From contig NZ_CCSF01000001.1 in assembly GCF_000756775.1 (NCBI RefSeq), forward strand, positions 2,480,001 to 2,544,000: DNA of 64,000 nt, in the 5' to 3' direction. Source of the stretch: Pseudomonas saudiphocaensis (GTDB lineage: Bacteria > Pseudomonadota > Gammaproteobacteria > Pseudomonadales > Pseudomonadaceae). Positions 58,325 to 64,000 of this stretch are shown piece by piece. Both the position numbers and the translations under genes were made by a program. Position 1 is the stretch's first letter. Each line of letters starts with the position of its first letter. Below the pieces are notes generated by a model. That model did not search any database and was not told where the DNA came from. It worked only from the letters and a program-made list of their open reading frames with translations.

Positions 58325-59542
58325 TTATTGCATTGCTTCTTCGACGATCTCGATCCAGTGCCGCACCGGCGTGCGACCGGCGCCGTCCAGATGCGTCTGA
58401 CAACCGATGTTGGCGGTGACGATGATTTCCGGCTTGCCGCTTTCCAGCGCGGTGAGCTTGTTGTCACGCAGCTGTTTGGAAATCTCCGGCTGGGTGATCG
58501 AGTAGCTGCCCGCAGAACCACAGCACAGGTGCGCGTCCGGCACGGCAGTGAGCTGGAAGCCCAGGCGGGTCAGCACGTCTTCGACTGCGCCACCGAGCTT
58601 TTGTGCGTGCTGCAGCGTGCAGGGGCAATGGAAGGCCATGCGCCGGTCGGCCTTGACGTTGAGCTTCTCCAGTTCGGCGCCGCGCAGGACTTCTACCAGG
58701 TCCTTGGCCAGGTCACTGACCCGCGCCGCCTTGACGGCATAGGCCGGGTCGCCCTTGAGCAGGTGGCCGTACTCCTTGACGAAGGCGCCGCAGCCGCTGG
58801 CGGTCTGCACGATGGCCTCGGCCCCGGCCTCGATGGCCGGCCACCAGGCGTCAATGTTGCGCCGCGCGCGGTCCAGCCCGGCTTCCTGGGCGTTGAGGTG
58901 GTAGTCCACCGCGCCACAGCAACCGGCTTCACGAATGGGCGTGACGCTGATGCCGAGGCGATCCAGAACCCGCGCGGTGGCCGCGTTGGTGTTGGGCGAC
59001 AGGCTCGGCTGCACGCAACCTTCGAGAATCAGCACAGTGCGTGTGTGACGGGTCTGCGGACGCGCTTTCGGTGCACGCACCTGACGCGGCAGATGCGCTT
59101 TCAGGCTGGCCGGCATCAACGGGCGCAGGGCGTTGCCGGTGGTCAGCAGCGCCTTGAACAGCGCCGGACGCGGCACCACGGTGCGCAGACCACTGCGCAC
59201 CATGCGCTCGCCCATGGAGCGAGGCACCTGTTGCTCGATGAAGTCGCGACCGATGTCCAGCAGGTTGTGGTACTGCACACCCGAGGGGCAGGTGGTTTCG
59301 CAATTGCGGCAGGTCAGGCAGCGATCCAGATGCAGCTGAGTGCTCTCGGTGACTTCACCGCCTTCGAGCATCTGCTTCATCAGGTAGATACGCCCGCGCG
59401 GGCCATCCAGTTCGTCGCCCAACAGCTGATAGGTCGGGCAGGTGGCATTGCAGAAACCGCAATGCACGCAGGAGCGCAGAATGCTCTCGGCCTCCTCGGC
59501 ACGCGGCAGCTTCTTCGCGGCTTCGCTGAGATTGGTTTGCAT
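58325..59542 (-). CDS. glcF: Glycolate oxidase iron-sulfur subunit (GlcF)
   Basis: This 405-residue subunit has two 4Fe-4S clusters, CVHCGFCNATCP and CLTCRNCETTCP. Two CCG domains follow (GCCGAVDYHLNAQ; CCGSAGSYSITQP) that are typical of electron-transfer subunits. It passes electrons from GlcD/GlcE to the quinone pool. The start is five bases after the glcE stop, so translation is probably linked. Confidence 0.95.
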   Translation of the reverse strand: MQTNLSEAAKKLPRAEEAESILRSCVHCGFCNATCPTYQLLGDELDGPRGRIYLMKQMLEGGEVTESTQLHLDRCLTCRNCETTCPSGVQYHNLLDIGRDFIEQQVPRSMGERMVRSGLRTVVPRPALFKALLTTGNALRPLMPASLKAHLPRQVRAPKARPQTRHTRTVLILEGCVQPSLSPNTNAATARVLDRLGISVTPIREAGCCGAVDYHLNAQEAGLDRARRNIDAWWPAIEAGAEAIVQTASGCGAFVKEYGHLLKGDPAYAVKAARVSDLAKDLVEVLRGAELEKLNVKADRRMAFHCPCTLQHAQKLGGAVEDVLTRLGFQLTAVPDAHLCCGSAGSYSITQPEISKQLRDNKLTALESGKPEIIVTANIGCQTHLDGAGRTPVRHWIEIVEEAMQ

Positions 59543-59547
59543 CGTCG

Positions 59548-60606
59548 TCAGACCTCGGAGTACATGCGGCCAGGGTTGAAAATTCCCTGCGGGTCAAGCT
59601 GCGCCTTGAGCTGGCGGTGGTAGCGCAACAGCGGCTCGGGCAGTGGCTGGAACGGTTCGGCAACGGCACCGGCGCTGTAGCAGGTGGCGTGGCCACCGAC
59701 TTCACCGACGATGGCGCGCACGGTCTCGGCGCTGGCATCGCTCTTCAGCCAGCGCTGAGCTCCGGCCCAGTCCACCAGCTGCTCGCCGGGCAGCACGACT
59801 GGCGCCGTGTTGGTGGGCAGCGACAGACGCCACAGCGGACGCGGGTCGGCAAAGAAGGCCAGGCGCTGCTCACGCAGATCGCTCCAGTAGACACCCTCCA
59901 GGTCCTCGCCACCGATGCGCTCGCGCGCTGCGTTGACCGAACCCTCACCACCTTCCAGACGCAGGTACAACGCCTTCCCGTCATGGCTGGCGGCGCTGAT
60001 CGGCACCGGCTGCTGGCCCCACTCGGCGAGCTTGAGCAGTGCCCGCTCCAGATCCATTTCCAGACGCAGCCCGGTGACCAGACGCGGTTTTGGCAGCACC
60101 TTGAGCGAGACCTCGGTAAGTACGCCAAGGCACCCGAAGCTGCCGGCCATCAGGCGCGACAGGTCGTAACCGGCGACGTTCTTCATCACCTCGCCACCAA
60201 AACGCAGATGCTTGCCCTGGCCGGTGATGACCCGCGTACCGAGTACGAAGTCGCGCACCGAACCGCTCCACGGGCGCCGCGGACCGGACAGCCCGGCCGC
60301 TACCATGCCACCGACCGTGGCACCTTCAGCGAAGTGTGGCGGCTCGCAGGGCAGCATCTGCCCGGCAGCGTCCAGCGCCGCTTCCAGCTCGGCCAATGGC
60401 GTGCCGGCACGCGCGGTGACCACCAGTTCGGTCGGGTCGTAGCTGACAATGCCGCGATGGGCGCGCACATCCAGAAACTGGCCTTCAACGACACGGCCAA
60501 GGAATTTCTTGCTGCCGCCACCCTGGATATTCAGCGGCGTCTTGGCCGCCAGAGCCTGGTTGACCTGTTCCAGCAACTGCTCGCTGGCATCAAATGAAAC
60601 CGTCAT
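59548..60606 (-). CDS. glcE: Glycolate oxidase FAD-binding subunit (GlcE)
   Basis: This 352-residue subunit has a PCMH-type FAD domain (residues about 15-175: TPLAELEAALDAAGQMLPCEPP, GATVGGMVAAGLSGPRR). The start at 60606 (MTVSFDASEQ) shares one base with the glcD stop in a TGATG overlap. The frame is open further upstream but inside glcD. It partners GlcD and GlcF in glycolate oxidase. Confidence 0.94.
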   Translation of the reverse strand: MTVSFDASEQLLEQVNQALAAKTPLNIQGGGSKKFLGRVVEGQFLDVRAHRGIVSYDPTELVVTARAGTPLAELEAALDAAGQMLPCEPPHFAEGATVGGMVAAGLSGPRRPWSGSVRDFVLGTRVITGQGKHLRFGGEVMKNVAGYDLSRLMAGSFGCLGVLTEVSLKVLPKPRLVTGLRLEMDLERALLKLAEWGQQPVPISAASHDGKALYLRLEGGEGSVNAARERIGGEDLEGVYWSDLREQRLAFFADPRPLWRLSLPTNTAPVVLPGEQLVDWAGAQRWLKSDASAETVRAIVGEVGGHATCYSAGAVAEPFQPLPEPLLRYHRQLKAQLDPQGIFNPGRMYSEV

Positions 60607-62105
60607 CAGAAGCGCTCCAGTTCGGGGAAGGGCAGCTCGCCGTTGTGGATATGCATGCGGCCGAATTCGGCGCAGCGGTGCAGAGTTGGAATGTTCTTGC
60701 CAGGGTTGAGCAGGCCGCTCGGGTCGAAGGCCGCTTTCACCGCGTGGAACAGGGTCAGCTCGTCGGAATTGAACTGGGCGCACATCTGGTTGATCTTCTC
60801 GCGACCTACACCGTGTTCACCGGTGATGCTGCCGCCAACCTTGACGCAAAGTTCGAGGATCTTGCCGCCCAGGTCTTCGGCGCGCTCCAGCTCACCTTCC
60901 TGGTTGGCATCGAAGAGGATCAGCGGGTGCATGTTGCCATCGCCGGCATGGAACACGTTGGCCACGCGCAGGCCGTACTGCTCGGAAAGCTCGGCGATGC
61001 CCTTGAGCACGCCCGGCAGCTCGCGGCGCGGGATGGTGCCGTCCATGCAGTAGTAGTCCGGCGAAATGCGCCCGACCGCCGGGAAGGCGTTCTTGCGGCC
61101 GGCCCAGAAGCGCACGCGCTCGGCTTCGTCCTTGGCCAGGCGCACTTCGGTCGCACCGGCCAGCTTCAGGACTTCGCTGACGCGATCGCAGTCTTCGGAT
61201 ACGTCAGCCTCGACGCCGTCCAGCTCACAGAGCAGGATGGCCTCGGCATCCACCGGGTAACCGGCACGGATGAAATCCTCGGCGGCACGGATCGACAGGT
61301 TGTCCATCATCTCCAGCCCGCCAGGGATGATGCCGGCAGCGATGATGTCACCCACCGCGCGCCCGGCTTTCTCTACCGAATCGAACGCAGCCAGCAGCAC
61401 CTTGGCTACCTGCGGCTTGGGCAGCAGCTTGACCGTGACCTCGGTGATGATGCCGAGCATGCCCTCGGAGCCGGTGAACAGAGCCAGCAGGTCGAAGCCC
61501 GGGCTGTCCAGCGCGTCGGAGCCGAGCACCATGCGCTCACCTTCGACGGTGAGGATCTCGACCTTGAGCAGGTTGTGCACGGTCAGGCCGTATTTCAGGC
61601 AGTGCACGCCGCCAGCGTTCTCGGCGACGTTACCGCCGATGGAACAGGCGATCTGCGACGAAGGATCGGGCGCGTAATAGAGTTCGTACGGCGCCGCAGC
61701 CTGGGAAATCGCCAGGTTGCGCACACCGGGCTGAACGCGGGCGAAGCGACCCGCCGGATCAACTTCGAGAATCTTGTTGAAGCGCGCCATCACCAGCAGG
61801 ACGCCCTGCTCCAGCGGCAGCGCGCCGCCGGACAGACCGGTACCGGCACCACGGGCAACTACCGGGACGCGGCGCTGATGGCAGAGCTTGAGCAGGGCTT
61901 CGACCTGCTCGACGCGCTCGGGCAACACCACCAGCATCGGCGTGGTGCGATAGGCGGAAAGGCCGTCGCACTCGTATGGCTTGAGATCTTCGAGGCGATG
62001 CAGGATTTCCAGGTCGGGAAGCTGCGCCTGCAGCTCGGCCAGCAGCGCGGCCTTATCCACCTTGGGCAGCTCGCCGTCGATGCGTTCGTCGTAAAGAATA
62101 TTCAT
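60606..62105 (-). CDS. glcD: Glycolate oxidase catalytic subunit (GlcD)
   Basis: This 499-residue FAD-linked oxidase oxidises glycolate (and D-lactate) to glyoxylate. The FAD-binding block VARGAGTGLSGGALPLEQGVLL is present, as are CSIGGNVAENAGGVHC and, towards the C-terminus, the histidine-rich ANVFHAGDGNMHP and GSITGEHGVG characteristic of the family. ATG 62105 gives the family length; the frame opens 13 codons earlier. It is the first gene of the glcDEFG-B operon. Confidence 0.96.
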   Translation of the reverse strand: MNILYDERIDGELPKVDKAALLAELQAQLPDLEILHRLEDLKPYECDGLSAYRTTPMLVVLPERVEQVEALLKLCHQRRVPVVARGAGTGLSGGALPLEQGVLLVMARFNKILEVDPAGRFARVQPGVRNLAISQAAAPYELYYAPDPSSQIACSIGGNVAENAGGVHCLKYGLTVHNLLKVEILTVEGERMVLGSDALDSPGFDLLALFTGSEGMLGIITEVTVKLLPKPQVAKVLLAAFDSVEKAGRAVGDIIAAGIIPGGLEMMDNLSIRAAEDFIRAGYPVDAEAILLCELDGVEADVSEDCDRVSEVLKLAGATEVRLAKDEAERVRFWAGRKNAFPAVGRISPDYYCMDGTIPRRELPGVLKGIAELSEQYGLRVANVFHAGDGNMHPLILFDANQEGELERAEDLGGKILELCVKVGGSITGEHGVGREKINQMCAQFNSDELTLFHAVKAAFDPSGLLNPGKNIPTLHRCAEFGRMHIHNGELPFPELERF

Positions 62106-62337
62106 GGCAGTCGGGTGCTCTCGTTGTTCACCTGCAGCGTTCAAACTGCGGCGGAGTGCCGCATCATTAGCCCGAATGAGACCTGGAGTCCACCCCCTGA
62201 GCAGCTGGTCCTACCAGTTTGAAAAAGGCTAGAATCCTCAACAGCCCGCCAAGTCTTAGCTATATGAGGCTTTGCTCAGTTTTCTCAGAAAATAATCCAG
62301 GCGGGATCTACACTGGTCCTACCACTGCGGAGAACTC
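62106..62337. promoter_or_regulatory. Divergent control region glcD-glcC with two candidate GlcC operators
   Basis: CTGGTCCTACCAG at 62205-62217 and CTGGTCCTACCAC at 62313-62325 are near-identical dyads, 108 bases apart. One is about 100 bases ahead of glcD and the other 13 bases ahead of glcC. The spacing would allow a loop and autoregulation. The region is AT-rich in the middle. No other genes are present. Confidence 0.6.
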
Positions 62338-63108
62338 ATGCTCAATCAGATAGTGCCCGAAAGGCGCCAGGTGGCGGACGTGGTGGCCGAACGTATCGAA
62401 CGCCTGATCATCGACGGCGTGCTCAAGGTCGGCCAGGCCCTGCCCTCCGAGCGCCGCCTGTGCGAGAAACTCGGAATTTCCCGCTCGGCCATGCGCGAAG
62501 GCCTGCGTGTGCTGCGCGGGCGTGGGATCATTGAAACCGCTCATGGACGCGGCTCATTCGTCGCCCGGCTGTCCGGGGAGCACGATGCCGCGCCGCTGAT
62601 GCATCTGTTCAACTCCCAGCCGCGCACGCTCTACGATCTGCTCGAAGTGCGCGCCCTGCTGGAAGGCGAGTCGGCACGGCTGGCGGCGCTGCGCGGCACC
62701 GACGCGGATTTCATTCTGTTGCGCCGGCGTTACGAGGAAATGCTCGCCGCTCACACCGAAGAAGGGGCCGACCCCCGCGAACATGCGCGCCTGGATCACG
62801 CCTTCCACCTGGCGGTATGCGAGGCGTCGCATAACCCGGTGCTGGTACACACGCTGCAATCCTTGACCGACCTGATGCTCTCCACGGTCTTTGCCTCGGT
62901 GAACAACCTTTATCACCGCCCGGTGCAGAAGCGTCAGATCGACCGTCAACACTCGCGGCTGTTCCATGCGGTCACCGAGCGCCTGCCTGACCAGGCCCAG
63001 CGCGCGGCCCGCGACCATATCCACAGCATTCGCGACAACCTGAGAGAAATCGAACAGGAGGAACAGCGCCTGGTGCGCGCCACCATGCGGCTGGAGGGCT
63101 GGACGTAA
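62338..63108 (+). CDS. glcC: Glycolate-responsive GntR/FadR-family regulator (GlcC)
   Basis: This 256-residue regulator has an N-terminal winged helix (about 10-75: LPSERRLCEKLGISRSAMREG and GRGSFVA) and a C-terminal FCD ligand domain (about 90-235). Candidate metal-binding residues are in RLDHAFHLAVCEASHNP and AARDHIHSI. E. coli GlcC activates the glc operon with glycolate. Divergence from glcD and the adjoining dyads support this role. GGAGA precedes the ATG. Confidence 0.92.
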   Translation: MLNQIVPERRQVADVVAERIERLIIDGVLKVGQALPSERRLCEKLGISRSAMREGLRVLRGRGIIETAHGRGSFVARLSGEHDAAPLMHLFNSQPRTLYDLLEVRALLEGESARLAALRGTDADFILLRRRYEEMLAAHTEEGADPREHARLDHAFHLAVCEASHNPVLVHTLQSLTDLMLSTVFASVNNLYHRPVQKRQIDRQHSRLFHAVTERLPDQAQRAARDHIHSIRDNLREIEQEEQRLVRATMRLEGWT

Positions 63109-63117
63109 CGCCCTCAC

Positions 63118-63143
63118 GGTGGATCGATGAAGCGTGATCCACC
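63118..63143. repeat. Single REP unit between glcC and ubiC
   Basis: GGTGGATC and GATCCACC form an inverted repeat; read on minus with its 3' flank it starts GTAGGGTGGATCACGCTTCA, the same family as at 7031. Confidence 0.7.
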
Positions 63144-63240
63144 CTACGAGGACCGCTGCTTTTTCGTCCAGCGGGCCAGGCCCCAGCGCTGGCTTTCTTG
63201 CTAGACTCCCCGCCTTTCCGAACCGCACCCACTATCGCCC

Positions 63241-63780
63241 GTGTCCGAATCTCACCATTGGCTGACCGCCGACCAACTGCCCGTGCCGCTCGACCCGTTG
63301 CAACATGACTGGCTTTACATCGACAAGGGCTCGCTGACCCGCCGCCTGACCCTGCTGGCTGAAGGCGCCTTCAGCGTCACGCCGCTGCGCGAAGGTTGGC
63401 AGCCGCTGCGTGACGATGAATGCGCGGCACTCGGCGTGGCATTCGGCAGCAGCGGCTGGGTGCGCGAGGTGTATCTGCGCGGGCATGGCGAGCCATGGGT
63501 GTTCGCCCGCAGCGTGGCGGCTCGCAGAGCCCTGGAAGACTCGGGCTTCGATCTGCAGCGCCTGGGCAGCCGCTCGCTGGGCGAACTGTTGTTCAGCGAC
63601 CAGGCCTTTACCCGCGGCCCGCTCGAAGCCATGCGCTACCCTGACGCCTGGCTGCCCGCCGAGGTGCAGCAGACCCAGCTCTGGGCCAGACGCTCCTGCT
63701 TCAGCCGCGGCAAGTTGGGCGTGCTGGTCGCCGAAGTATTTCTGCCTGCGCTCTGGCAAGCCGCACAGCGCGACAGCTGA
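63241..63780 (+). CDS. ubiC: Chorismate pyruvate-lyase (UbiC)
   Basis: This 179-residue enzyme cleaves chorismate to 4-hydroxybenzoate and pyruvate, the first committed step of ubiquinone synthesis. The sequence has the UbiC blocks [21 protein letters not shown] (in part) and SLGELLFSD. The start is GTG 63241. It is followed by ubiA 38 bases later, the conserved order. Confidence 0.93.
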   Translation: MSESHHWLTADQLPVPLDPLQHDWLYIDKGSLTRRLTLLAEGAFSVTPLREGWQPLRDDECAALGVAFGSSGWVREVYLRGHGEPWVFARSVAARRALEDSGFDLQRLGSRSLGELLFSDQAFTRGPLEAMRYPDAWLPAEVQQTQLWARRSCFSRGKLGVLVAEVFLPALWQAAQRDS

Positions 63781-63818
63781 TCGGCCGTACGACACCTTTT
63801 TCTTCAGGAGCCCCACCG

Positions 63819-64000
63819 ATGTATCAAAAGCTTCTGCAATCGAGCAATCGCCTGCATCCACGCGCCTTTGATTTCATTCAGCTGATGCGCCTGGATCGCC
63901 CCATCGGCACCTACCTGCTGTTGTGGCCGACGCTTGGCGCGCTGTGGATCGCCGGCGAAGGTTCGCCCAGCGTGAAGAATCTGATCATCTTCGTACTTGG
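63819..64000 (+). CDS. ubiA: 4-hydroxybenzoate octaprenyltransferase, N-terminal part (UbiA)
   Basis: Only the first 60 or so codons are in the window. They read [20 protein letters not shown], then the typical UbiA segment [20 protein letters not shown] that begins the membrane domain. The enzyme prenylates 4-hydroxybenzoate. CAGGAG precedes the ATG, and the gene runs off the right edge. Confidence 0.92.
   Translation, partial: MYQKLLQSSNRLHPRAFDFIQLMRLDRPIGTYLLLWPTLGALWIAGEGSPSVKNLIIFVL

Overview
The window looks like a chromosomal segment of a Pseudomonas species. It carries the complete spu polyamine block (spuI divergent from spuABCDEFGH), pyrE/crc, rph-yicC-gmk-rpoZ-spoT-ridA, rpmB-rpmG, the rubredoxin/rubredoxin reductase pair and glcDEFG-glcC followed by ubiC-ubiA. 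All of these are in gene orders familiar from pseudomonads. Base composition is high-GC throughout and no phage, plasmid or integron genes were seen. Cytochrome c', a glcA-type permease next to glcB, and REP/REPIN repeats of the GTAGGGTGGA type fit the mendocina/stutzeri/oleovorans side of the genus better than P. aeruginosa. That placement is inference from memory, without a search.

Region 1 (17-13170) is a polyamine and agmatine catabolic island. The minus-strand spuA-B-C-D-E-F-G-H encodes the gamma-glutamylation enzymes, the putrescine aminotransferase, and an ABC importer with two periplasmic binding proteins. Divergently, spuI is followed by aguB and aguA, which convert agmatine through N-carbamoylputrescine to putrescine. 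Region 2 (13384-22413) is a signalling cluster: a PAS-diguanylate cyclase on the minus strand and, on the plus strand, two histidine kinase/response regulator pairs and an Hpt-REC-REC-GGEEF protein. The first kinase has a FixL-like PAS domain that keeps the haem-ligand histidine and the distal arginine at FixL spacing. This is the most promising uncharacterised system in the window.

Region 3 (22491-32132) is mostly core genome: a DUF3360 membrane protein, a DUF4124 protein, pyrE, crc, a DUF4870 protein, rph, yicC, gmk, rpoZ, spoT and ridA. Region 4 (32147-37571) is an envelope/proteostasis block: OmpA-like lipoprotein and FecR-domain protein, a divergent FtsH-like AAA+ M41 protease paralogue, and a LemA-TPM-TPM operon. 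Region 5 (37656-43372) holds acyl/amino-acid catabolism: a CaiB-type CoA-transferase, glutaryl-CoA dehydrogenase, a KauB-like aldehyde dehydrogenase and an omega-aminotransferase. Region 6 (43575-50102) has rpmG/rpmB, a TetR regulator with divergent alpha/beta hydrolase, a REC-HDOD protein, gabD, cytochrome c' and cytochrome b561.

Region 7 (50316-53498) has tRNA-Arg(CCG), a lipoprotein gene broken by one in-frame stop, an SCP2-like protein, an HU-family protein, rubredoxin reductase and rubredoxin. Region 8 (53612-64000) is the glycolate/glyoxylate locus (glcA, glcB, glcG, glcF, glcE, glcD and divergent glcC), then ubiC and the start of ubiA. Three near-identical TGGTCNTACCA palindromes at the glcC-glcD and glcA control regions are candidate GlcC operators. 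Polyamine, GABA, lysine/glutarate and glycolate degradation in the window all feed the TCA cycle. Between genes lie two distinct REPIN families and two copies of a MITE-like repeat, each abutting a gene's stop codon.
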